This document shows positions 55,025-64,000 of a stretch of DNA of 64,000 nucleotides, one piece after another. Source of the stretch: Chelydra serpentina (Eukaryota > Chordata > Testudines > Chelydridae); contig JBAIAC010000056.1 of assembly GCA_037349315.1 (NCBI GenBank), positions 2,890,501 through 2,954,500 of the forward strand, given 5' to 3'. Each line of letters starts with the position of its first letter. The first letter of the stretch is position 1. A program made the position numbers and the translations under genes. A model generated the notes under the pieces. It saw only the letters and a list, made by a program, of their open reading frames with translations, was not told where the DNA came from and did not search any database.

Positions 55025-55995
55025 GGGAACATAAGAATGGTCATACAGGGTCAGACCAAAGGTCCATCTAGCCCAGTATCCTGTCTTCCGACAGCAGCCA
55101 GTGCCAGGTGCCCCAGAGGGAATGAACAGAACAGACAATTACCAAGTGATCAATCCCCTGCAAACAGAGGCTAGGGACACCATTGCCATTGATGAACCTA
55201 TCCTCCAGGAACTTATCTAGTTCTTTTTGGTACCCTGTTATAGTCTTGGCCTTCACAACATCCTCCGGCAAGGAGTTCCACAGGGTGACTGTGCGTTGTG
55301 TGAAGAAATACTTCCCTTTGTGTTTTAAACCTGCTGCATATTAATTTCATTGGGTGGCCCCTAGTTCTTGTTATGAGAAGGAGTAAATAACACTTCCTTA
55401 TTTACTTTCTCCACACGAGTCATGATTTTATAGACCTCTATCATATCCACCCTTAGTCATCTCTTTTCCAAGATGAAAAGTTCCTGTTTTATTAATCTCT
55501 CCTCATACGGCAGCCGTTTCATACCACTAATAATTTTTGTTGCCCTTTTCTGTACCTTTTCCAATTCCAATATACCTTTTTTAAGATAGGGCGACCACAT
55601 CTGCATGCAGTATTCAAGATGTGGGCGTACCATGGATTTATATAGAGGCAGTATGATATTTTCTGTCTTATTATCTATCCCTTTCTTAATGATTCCCAAC
55701 ATTCTGTTCGCTTTTTGACTGCGCCACACAGTGAGTGGATGTTTTCAGAGAACTATCCATTTTGAGTCCACGATCTTTCTTGAGTGGTAACAGCTAATTT
55801 AGATCAAATCATATTATATGTAATGTTGGGATTATGTTTTCCAATGTGCATTACTTTGCATTTATTAACATTGAATTTCATCTGCCATTTTGTTGCCCAG
55901 TCACCCAGTTTTGTGAGATTCCTTTGTAACTCTTCGCAGTCTGCTTTGGACCTAAAGATCATGAGTAGTTTTGTATCATCTGCAAATTTTACCCC
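55025..55995 (-). mobile_element. Old CR1 LINE fragment
   Basis: Minus-strand 3' UTR (GGATACTGGGCTAGATGGACC type) and the C-terminal ORF2 fragment ([56 protein letters not shown]). Same subfamily as 27029-27565; multiple disruptions. Confidence 0.9.
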
Positions 55996-56009
55996 TCACT
56001 GTTTCTCCC

Positions 56010-56260
56010 TTTTTCCAGATCAGGGGTCTCAGGACAAATTTTTTGGTGGCCCGAGAGTGCGGCCACCAACTTTTGCTGGTGGCCACTCTAATATTTTTTT
56101 CCTAAAATACTTGATTGGCTTTAGGAAAAACTAATAAATATGCACATATACATGTCCAAATTATTGTAATGTATTCATTGCTAGCTAGTAAGTCTGTTGT
56201 GAAAAGTGATATAAACAAACATACAAGTTTCACTTTTCACAGCAGACTTACTCAGCTCTA
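56010..56260. repeat. Repeat relic ending in a long hairpin
   Basis: 56012-56100 resembles a hAT-type end (CAGATCAGGGGTCTCAGG). At 56185-56257 the arms AGTAAGTCTGTTGTGAAAAGTG and CACTTTTCACAGCAGACTTACT form a hairpin with a short loop. Family not determined. Confidence 0.45.
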
Positions 56261-57405
56261 GCAAGCCTGGGGACAACCCTAGATGGGGGGCACTCAGCCC
56301 CAGAGATGGGAGGTATTCACAGCCCTGGGGATGGGGGGGGTACACACAGCCCAGGGCAGGGCACTCCCATCCTTGGGGATAGGGGGGCACTCACAGCCCC
56401 AGGGATAGGGGCCGTAGCAGGGTATCCCAGCCCCAGGTGCCTGGAGAGCTGCAGAAGGTGATCCTGGCCCCAGGAGGGAGGCAGGCTGATCAGGGAAGCA
56501 CAGAACCCTTGTGTGCAGGGCCAGGTGGGGTGTGAGTCTCAGGGGCTGTCTGAGCATTCGGCCTTCCCGAGGCTGCAGCCGGGGGAGCCTGCTCCTGCGG
56601 GCCTTTCAAAGTACTCAGCAGAAATGGGCAGCACCTGTCTCTGGTCAGAAACCCCAAGCCCTCAGCTGCCCAAGCTCGCTGCCCCCCATTGCTGCTGCTC
56701 CGTACATCACGGGCTCAGGCTGAAATGCTCAGGGAAGGGATGTGATCTTTGGGGGTGGGAGGAAGCCAGCTGCCCACTGCCTCCCACCTCTCCCCGCAGC
56801 CCTGCATCTCCTGAGGTAAGTAGGGCAAACCCCACTCCAACGCACCAAAGGCAACCAGGGAGGCACCCGCTGCTGCAGCGCTTGGGAGGGCAATGGCCCT
56901 GTGCTGCACTCCCCTCCCTGGCAGAGGCAAGAGGAAGGCTGACCTCTCTGCACCATGCTGACTCGGGTAGATCCAACGTGCCGCTTTGCTGTGTTCTGCG
57001 CTGCCCCGCTGGGGAGATTTGGTGCATGGAACTCACTTCCCCTGAGCAGCTGCTTCTGAAAATTGAATCTACTCTCTGCTGCTTAGACAGGCTGGCAGTG
57101 CCAGGAAGGATGCTGCTCCCAAAGTCACCAGGCCACATTGACACGTTCCACCCAGGCCTGGCCATTGCGGCCAAACGGCTGCAGCTGTTCCAGAACCCCT
57201 CCAAGGCCCGGTCCTGCCAAGTGCATGGCATGTCACATGCAACCTGACACATCACTGCTATCTCCCATCTCTGCTTCGGGCAAGAAAACAGATCAAGGCT
57301 CTGCTGAGCACAGCACCTAGATCTATGCTAGGAACAGCTGCTAGGGAGCTGACGTTGCTGGAGTGGTAAAGTTGCAATCCTGGCACCCTACCCTCAAGAG
57401 CAAAG
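56261..57405. other. No gene recognised
   Basis: GC-rich sequence beginning with imperfect 60-bp-scale repeats (GGGGGGCACTCAGCCCCAG, GGGGGCACTCACAGCCCCAG, 56285-56410). A 244-codon plus frame (56513-57247) and its antisense shadow lack recognisable domains. Confidence 0.45.
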
Positions 57406-58497
57406 ATTCATGGATTCCGAGGTCAGATGGAGACCAGTGTGATCATCTTCTAGTCTGACCCCTGAATAACACAGGCCAGAGAACTGCCCCAAATAATTCC
57501 TAGAGCAGAGCTGTTAGAAAAACATCCAATCTTGATTGAAAAATTGCCAGTGATGGAGAATCTACTACAACCCTCCCTAAATTGTTCTAATGGTTAATTA
57601 CCCTCATAATTAACAATTTACACCTTATTTCAAGTCTGAATTTGTCTAGCTCCACTTCTAGCCATTGGATCATGTTAGACTTTTCTCTGCTACTTGAAGA
57701 GCCCATTAGTAAATATTTATTCCCCATGTAGGTACTTACAGACTGTAACCAAGTCACCCTTTAACCTTCTTTTTGTTAAACTAAACAGATTGAGCTCCTT
57801 GAGCCTATCACTATCAGGCCTGTTTTCTAATCCTTTGATCATTCTCATGACTCTTCTCTGAACCCTCTCCAACTGATCAACATCCTTCTTGAATTGTGAA
57901 CACCAGAGCTGGACACGGGATTCCAGCAGCGGTCACACTAGTGCCAAGTACAAAGGTAAAATAATCTCTCTATTCCTACTTGAGATTCCCCTGTGTATGC
58001 ATCCGAGGATCGTATTAGCACTTTTAGCCACAGCATCGTACTGGGTTCTCATGTTCAGCTGATTATCCACCACAACCCCCAAATCTTTTTCAGAGTCACT
58101 GATTCCCAGGGCAGAGTCCCCCATCCTGTAAGCATGGCCTACAGTCTTTATTCCTAGATGCATACATTTACATGTAGCCATATTAAAATGCATATTGTTT
58201 TCATGTGCCCAGTTTACCAATTGATCCAGATCGCTCTGTGTCAGTGACCTGTCCTCTTCATTACTTACCACTCCCCCAATTTTTGTGTCATCTGCAAACT
58301 TTATCAGTGATGATTTTAGATTTTCCTCCAGGTCATTGATAAAAATGTTAAATAGTCTGGGGCCAAGAATCAATCCCTGCGGGATCCCACTGGAAATACA
58401 CCCATTCAGTGATGATTCCCTATTTACAGTTACATTTTGAGACCTATCAGTTACCAGCTTTTAATCCATTTCATGTGTGTCATGTTAATTTTATATC
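57406..58497 (-). mobile_element. CR1 LINE, 1.1 kb, 5'-truncated
   Basis: 3' end near 57410. The minus-strand reverse transcriptase part has [27 protein letters not shown], and AKSANTILGCIHRGISSRNR over 58373-57933, fairly well preserved. The 5' side is cut by the LTR that starts at 58498. Confidence 0.9.
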
Positions 58498-58951
58498 TGT
58501 GACGGGTTCAGTCACAGAGACCCCCTTGGGACTGTCACCTGACGTGCTGAAGTTACCTCTGAGCCTGTTTTCCCAGCCAGCTTGGGACTCCAGAACCCTG
58601 CCTTGTTGAGCCAGACATGCTAGCTTGCTGCAACACAGACTGGTCCATGCCCCCAAAGCCTCAGACTTTAACCAAAAACTGCTCAGCAGGTCACCTATCT
58701 CCAGCACCCAGACACTCAGTTCCCAATGGGATCTAAACCCTAAATAAATCCTTTTTTACTGTGTATAAAGCGTATACAGGGTAAACTCATGAATTGTCCG
58801 GCCTCTATAACACTAATAGAGAGATATGCACAGCTGTTTTCTCCCCCAGGTATTAACCACTTACTCTGGGTTTACTAATAAAAAAGTGATGTTATTAAGT
58901 ATAAAAAGTAGGATTTAAGTGGTTCCAAGTAATAACAGACAGAGCAAAGTA

Positions 58952-59184
58952 TCAGAGGGGTAGCTGTATTAGTCTGGATCTGTAAAAGCGGCAAAGAGTC
59001 CTGTGGCACCTTATAGACTAACAGACGTATTGGACCATAAGCTTTTATGGGTGAATATCCACTTCTTCAGGCTTTCGTGGGTAAATACCCACTTCTTCAG
59101 ATGCTGAAGAAGTGGGTATTCACCCACGAAAGCTTATGGTCCAATACGTCTGTTAGTTTATAAGGTGCCACAGGACTCTTTGCC
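58952..59184. mobile_element. Inverted-pair repeat, candidate Penelope-like, second copy
   Basis: Arms with TCCTGTGGCACCTTATAGAC and its complement, and TATTGGACCATAAGCTTTTATG and its complement. The whole is flanked by AGAGCAAAGTA (58941-58951 and 59185-59195). Right arm: CTGAAGA, stem GTGGGT/ACCCAC, GAAAGCTTATGG. Left arm, read in reverse: two such cores in tandem. There is almost no spacer, unlike the copy at 25825. Confidence 0.55.
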
Positions 59185-59201
59185 AGAGCAAAGTAAGTGA
59201 C

Positions 59202-59851
59202 TGTGACATTCCTCTCTGGTGTTGTCTGGACCAGTGATCTGCTAGGTCACTCCAATCCTTGATTCTGAGAGCCAGCCTTACCCTGCTCTGCTGTGAGAAC
59301 CCCCACTCCTGGGCCATTCATGCACAGCCTCTGGCATGTAAGCTGCTCCCAGCTACTTGAAACTAAATGACACTAGCCAATATCTCCGGTCCCAGACACA
59401 ACCCCAGGAACCTCCGCCTTGCAATGTCCAGTTATGCCTGCTGGACGCTACAAGCGTATATCAGTTTGTCAATTTAACAAATACATTGATGTGTGCCAGG
59501 CTTGTTATCCCAAGGGGAGCCTCTGACACACTTCAAACCAAACGCACTGCTTTAGGTAGAATAAACAAACCAATGTATTAACTATAAAGATAGATTTTAA
59601 CCATTATAAGTCGTAGCTAATATTTGGCTGATTCCCCAACTTACAGCATGTTTTAGTGACCACCATACAACACAATTCTCATAACTTCATATGCATTAAT
59701 GATACACATATATGGATAGAGAAATGACTCAGCAGATCATGACCTTTCCCCTGATACCTTACAAGACATGCTTTATGTGTAAGATCACGATTATATGAAA
59801 ATGAGGAATATGGGGGTTACAGTACGCTCCCCCAAGGTATAGAATGTCACA
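59202..59851 (-). mobile_element. Solo LTR (family 2-like), antisense, 650 bp
   Basis: TGTGACATTCCTC to GAATGTCACA, flanked by GTGAC (59197-59201) and GTCAC (59852-59856), which match 4 of 5. The antisense poly(A) region (CCAATGTATTAACTATAAAG, near 59575) resembles that of the gypsy LTRs. Confidence 0.7.
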
Positions 59852-60411
59852 GTCACCAAGAAAAATAACGCAAAAACACACAAGTCTAAGCCTAATACAT
59901 TAAGAAACTGTTTAGAGGTAAAATCTCATTCTCAGAGATGTTCCAATAAGCTTCTTTCACAGACTAGACTCCTTCCTAGTCTGGGCCCAATCCTTTCCCC
60001 TGATACAGTCCTTGTTAGTTCCAGCAGACATCTTAGGTGGAAAGCAGGGATGTTCTCATGACTTGTTCTGTTCCCCCTCATTTTATAGCTTTGGCACAAG
60101 GCAGGAATCTTTTTTCTCTCTGGGTCCTCACACCTCCTTCTAAATGGAAAAGTACCAGATTTAAGATGGATTCCAATATCATGTGATATGGTCACATGTC
60201 CTGTGAGACCTCGTTCTTCTTACTCATGGGCTGGCCCACACATACACAGGCAGGCTTACAAGTAAATAAACCCATTCACAACCAATTGTCCTAGTCAATG
60301 GGAGCCATCAAGATTCTAAGCCACCATTAATGCCCTACACCTTGCATAATTACAATAAGACCTCAGAGTTATACTTCGTATTTCTAGCTTCAGATACAAG
60401 AATGATACATA

Positions 60412-60640
60412 CAGGCGAGTCTCATCTTATGCTGGGGTTACGTTCCACAGTCAGCACGTAAAGCGAAAATCGTGTATAGTCAAAATTACATTGAGTGTAA
60501 TGGCAGGCGGAATCACCTGAACTACAGGTAAAGTATTTAAATTGGTTTTTTTCTCTCTCTCTTGTTTTTTTTTTTTTTTTGGCCAACCACTCAAAGCTGA
60601 ATTTGCACATTTTAAATGCGAGTAAGATGAGACTTGCCTG
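60412..60640. mobile_element. Tc1/mariner-type MITE, 229 bp, TA duplication
   Basis: Ends CAGGCGAGTCTCATCTTA and TAAGATGAGACTTGCCTG are inverted and flanked by TA on both sides (60410-60411, 60641-60642). The interior has CACGTAAAGCGAAAATCGTG, like pogo/Tigger-type ends, and a poly-T run near 60565-60580. No transposase. Confidence 0.85.
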
Positions 60641-60829
60641 TACATACAAATAAGAGGAATATATTCAGTAGGTTATAACCTTTGTTATGATACCTTACAA
60701 GAGACCTTTTGCATAAAGCATATTCCAGTTACATCATATTCACACTCATAAGCATATTTCCATAAAACATATAGAGTGCAACGTCACAATATCATTGTAG
60801 GTTTTTAAACAAAATGTTGAATGGTACCA

Positions 60830-61045
60830 AGTCAAACAGACTTACAGAAGTCTATTACATCAATACTGTTACCTTTCTCAACCAAACTTGTAATCTCATC
60901 AGAAAAAGATATCCAGTTATATCCACAGGAGCTATTTTCCATAAACCTATGTTGACTGGCATTAATTATATTAATCTCCTTTAATTCTTTATTAATCAAG
61001 TCCTGTATGAGCTGCGCCATTATCTTGCCCTGCTCCCAGTCAGCA
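60830..61045 (-). mobile_element. CR1 LINE internal fragment
   Basis: A minus-strand frame with LINKELKEINIINASQHRF, SFSDEITSLVEKGNSIDVI and KSV corresponds to the reverse transcriptase region around [10 protein letters not shown]...FSKAFD, with losses. It has no 3' end, so it is a fragment left by deletion or an old copy. Confidence 0.75.
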
Positions 61046-61679
61046 TGCACCACTGGGGAGATGGCTGCTTAACCCAGCCTGAGCTCAGCTACCAGGGAAG
61101 TGACTCCATGAGTTTCCAGAGCCTAAAAGCAGCCCCATGGGGATGGCTCCTGAGAAAGAGACAAAGACAACCCCTAGGCACCCATTGTCTCCATTGCACC
61201 CCGAGCCCTTTCCATGTATGCAACTGACAAGAACAGCTCCAGGGAAACATGCAGCACCCTGAATCCCAGGCAGGGCCTAGTGCAGGGCAGATAGGCACCT
61301 CCTGGCATCAGATCATACAATAGTGATTCCTAAGATATGGACCTCTGGAGAATATCTATCACCAGACACCTTCACTATCTATCTATCTATCTGTCTAACC
61401 ATCTATCCTTATACACCTCCTCTATCTGTATACCTATCTATCCCCACACCCTCGCTCTATTGGTTTGGTACTGGAGCCCATCACTGTGTGATCCGAGTGC
61501 CAGAGAATATTCACAGAGCGGGCGTCTCTGGAGGGGGCTGCAGGGTCATTCACCCTCATCTATACATCATTGCTGCATCTGGCCTTAGAGTGAGTCTTGG
61601 GGGTTGGAAACTCAGCCTGGGGGACACAGATACATTTCAGAATGGGCACTACTGTAACGCGTTACACCCCCCTTCTGGA
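61046..61679. other. No gene; TATC microsatellite
   Basis: A (TATC)n microsatellite with variants is at 61375-61445. The rest is unassigned. Confidence 0.5.
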
Positions 61680-62600
61680 CGCAGCCACCAGGCGGAGCCC
61701 GGGACCGACGCACCCCTCCCGCTCCCGGAGCTGCGGGCGGGCCCGGGGATCGGAGACGAGGAGGGCGCTCGGAGCTCTCGCAGGGCATTGGCTGTCCCCG
61801 TGGCAACGGGCGGCTTGTGCAGGAGCCGCAGCACCGCCCCCTATTGTGTTGCTGGTTCCAAGCGGGCTGGCGGGATTGGGGCCACGGGGGCCCTGGCTAG
61901 CTCCCTCGCCACGCGTTTCCCAGCGAAGCGGCCGGCTCCGGTGGGGATGAGCGCCGGGAGCTCGCGTGGCGCCGCCTTGCTGCCCGCCGGATGCGGGTGC
62001 CCGGGAGAGGCCGTGCCGGTCCCGGAGCGTGTCCGGGCGCAGGCCGGGGGGGACTGGCGACCGGACCGGGGCGCCGAGGCTGCGCTAGCGCACGGGCTGC
62101 CGCACTGCCCGCGGAGCAGCCTTGAGTGCCATGGCGAGCGCGCGTGCAGGTACCCGGGGGCGCCGGGCTGGGGGAGCCGGTTGAGCTGGGGCCGGACTCC
62201 TGGGTTCTGCTGCTGGCGCTGAAAGGGGACTCCTGGGTTCCATGCTGGCCCGAAAACCAAAACCAAAAAACCAAGCGCCGCCCCGCGGCAACAACCCCCC
62301 CACCCCCGGGCCGCCCCGCGGCAACAACCCCCCCAGCGCCGAGCCGCCGCAACAAACCCGCCCCTCCCCCGAGCGCCGCCCCGCCGGGAGGGGGGTGTCT
62401 AGGTACCGTAGCAGGGATGAGGGACGCCTGGGTTCTGTCCCTCCCACTGCCCCCTCTGTGCCTCCGCTTCGCCGTCTGTGGTGACCCGGCCTGGGGGGAG
62501 GCGCTGAGATCCCGTGGGAAGGGTAAGCACAGGGAGGTGCGAGGGAAGAGGCTGCGGTGGGGGGCGAGCCTGGCCAATGGGGGCTGCCCGCGCCAGACGC
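61680..62600. promoter_or_regulatory. CpG island, probable promoter of a gene to the right
   Basis: CpG-dense, with GC boxes and no TATA. On the plus strand there is a start codon in a strong context, GCCATGG at 62128-62134, followed after 19 coding bases (MASARA) by a donor CAG/GTACCC at 62150. That would make a short first coding exon. Another ATG is at 61947 in a 92-codon frame. I cannot name the gene. In mammals FCRL6, SLAMF8, VSIG8 and CFAP45 follow DUSP23, but nothing here proves any of them. Confidence 0.5.
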
Positions 62601-64000
62601 CACAGTGTTTGTTTTTGAATGTTTTGCACCGGCGATGGCAAAACATTGGTGTGGGGCGGGGCGGGGCGTGGGCGGGGGCTGGGCTTTGCCGTTGGCTGCA
62701 GGCACATTCGATCCCCGCAGGAAAGTTGGTTTCTTTTCCGCATAAAAGCAGGGAAGGAAATCTCCCCTCGGGGCCCTGTGTGGCAATCGGATCCGGGACC
62801 TAGAACAAAGGCAGCGGCCAGGTAGGAGCTCCGTTCAGCGCTGCTCCCCTTGCATGTGCCCAGGAGCACTGGGCCCTGGTAATGCCAGGGACAGGGAGTG
62901 GAGCTGGCAGAAAAATGGCCTGGTGGGAAAGGACAGCGAGAGCCTCCCCTGTCGGTATCTGCCAGGCCCCATGCCCAGATCCCAGCAGGAGGGCAGTAGG
63001 GAAGAGAGGCAGGTCCAATGCTGCACCAGGGCACTGAGCGGGCAATGCACTGGTTCCTGCCGGGCATGTGCTTCTTCTTAACGGCCTCATCAGCTGGGAA
63101 GAGCCCCAGCAAAGCAGAACGCAAAGGCTCCCAGCCACCAGAGAACTGGAGGAGCAGGATCGTGCCCCCACCCCCATATCCAGGGGTCCCTGTGCTGGGG
63201 ATAGGTAACGTGCGCAAAGGGCTCCGTGCCTGTCCCTGAGGGGGCTCTTGCTGTACCCAGAAGGGCACAAACTCTGGGGGAACTGGGTGAGAGAGAAGTG
63301 ATGAAAAGAGAAGAGCAAATGAAGGATGAAAGAAGGCAGGGGATGGGAGAGCTGTGATGGGAAGGGGAGAGCTGTGATGGGAAGGGGAGAGCCCCAGGGG
63401 GCGGGTGTGTGTGTGTGTGTGTGTGTGGTTGAAACAGCTGCAGGCAAGGATCTCCCTTTGCAGAGTGGAGGTAACCAAGACCCCTTTCTGCTCCCCCACA
63501 GACAGCTGGCTGATTGAGAGAGGGGCTGAGGGACTCTCTGGCCAGCAACTCCCTGCACCCCATGCTGCTATTAACAGAGCAGGGAGAGGAGGGGTGCAAA
63601 CGGGAGGCAGATTCTTTCTGAGTGCTGGGGCAGCGACATGCTGGGACTCCTGGCCCCTCTGCTCAGCCCAGCTGGTGAGCTGCTCCCTAAGGGCTTTGTG
63701 CTGGTTTATTTCCTAGGTGTTTCTCCAAACTCCAGATAGCCCGCAGGAGACCAAAGGGCAGCTGGGAGCTGAGACAAGCTGGATCTTGCCTGGATTGCAG
63801 CGCCCGGTTGGTGCTAGCCAAGGGCTCTTGGTTTGAGGAGCAGCAGTTTCCCATCAGGCCAGCAGAGTGCAGAACCTAGGAACGGTGCCAAGGAGTCTCC
63901 TGCGCTCCTGGCCCTAACGGGCCCCACCTAGGGGACGCCAGACCCCTCTGTCCCATCGCACAGCATTTGGTCCTCCCCGCCCCCCCCCCCCCAGGCCTGG
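62601..64000. other. No gene recognised; (TG)n microsatellite
   Basis: If the CpG island starts a plus-strand gene this is its first intron. A (GT)n run is at 63405-63427 and a C-run at 63979-63992. Long frames on the minus strand (252 and 366 codons) pass through the TG repeat and show no domain. Confidence 0.45.

Larger units (their letters stand above)
58498..60240 (-). mobile_element. LTR (family 1), antisense, with two nested insertions
   Basis: Starts TGTGACGGGTTCAGTCACAG. The TATAAAGCGTATACAGGGTAA and TTATTAAGTATAAAAAGTAGG regions match the family 1 poly(A) side. The LTR resumes after 59851 (CACCAAGAAAAATAACGC) and continues with AGATGTTCCAATAAGCTT and CTAGTCTGGGCCC to about 60240. 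It is split by the inverted-pair element at 58952-59184 and the LTR at 59202-59851. Confidence 0.7.

Noticed and set aside
56513..57247. 244-codon plus-strand frame and its 182-codon antisense partner
   Set aside because: Mutual antisense frames in GC-rich DNA without domain resemblance.
62399..63558. Minus-strand frames of 366 and 252 codons
   Set aside because: They read through a TG microsatellite and the CpG-island flank; no homology recognised.
63638..63671. Possible signal-peptide exon (MLGLLAPLLS) near the right edge
   Set aside because: The donor is plausible, but the nearest candidate acceptor (63715) leads to an immediate stop, and the peptide is too short to judge.

Overview
The window is vertebrate nuclear DNA, most likely from a cryptodiran turtle. 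Three things point that way. CR1 LINE copies are very abundant, and many end in the ATTCTATGA-type 3' tail. Three copies of a tRNA-headed SINE with a CR1-like tail match the tortoise PolIII/SINE. The gene order also fits: minus-strand pentraxin (CRP/SAP-type) remnants lie beside a plus-strand DUSP23, as CRP and DUSP23 do in the human genome. Genes are sparse. Most of the long open frames are fortuitous or belong to transposons.

Left part (1-17.3 kb): a degenerate pentraxin cluster on the minus strand. One leader exon at 1.5 kb looks intact, with a TATA box and liver-type promoter motifs, but its second exon is not in the window. A second copy is a pseudogene. Its leader exon (stop at codon 4) is near 17.2 kb and its exon 2 is at 3.43-5.18 kb. 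That exon carries two stop codons and is split by a solo LTR with a perfect 5-bp target duplication. The roughly 12 kb between these exons holds a rotted Ty3/gypsy element with two LTRs (5.29-14.86 kb). This element was itself invaded by a hAT-like element carrying a CR1, a second solo LTR, another hAT element, another CR1 and a CR1 tail. An expanded 39-bp minisatellite follows.

Middle (17.7-30.8 kb): repeat-dominated. It holds SINEs, a CR1 with an uninterrupted 411-codon reverse transcriptase frame, a possible envelope-like relic with two stops, LTRs, and an inverted-pair element that fits Penelope-like terminal repeats.

Gene part (30.8-39 kb): a CpG island followed by a G-rich minisatellite, then the two coding exons of DUSP23 (151 residues, complete HCX5RTG phosphatase signature) and a poly(A) signal. 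This is the only complete protein-coding gene I can support.

Right part (39-64 kb): a CR1 copy that keeps its 5' half (ORF1 esterase region and endonuclease start), broken by a hAT element with a decayed BED-finger transposase. Further hAT, LTR, CR1, Penelope-like and mariner-type insertions follow, many with clear target duplications. A second CpG island at 61.7-62.6 kb probably starts another gene that runs off the right edge. All family assignments were made by eye, without database searches.
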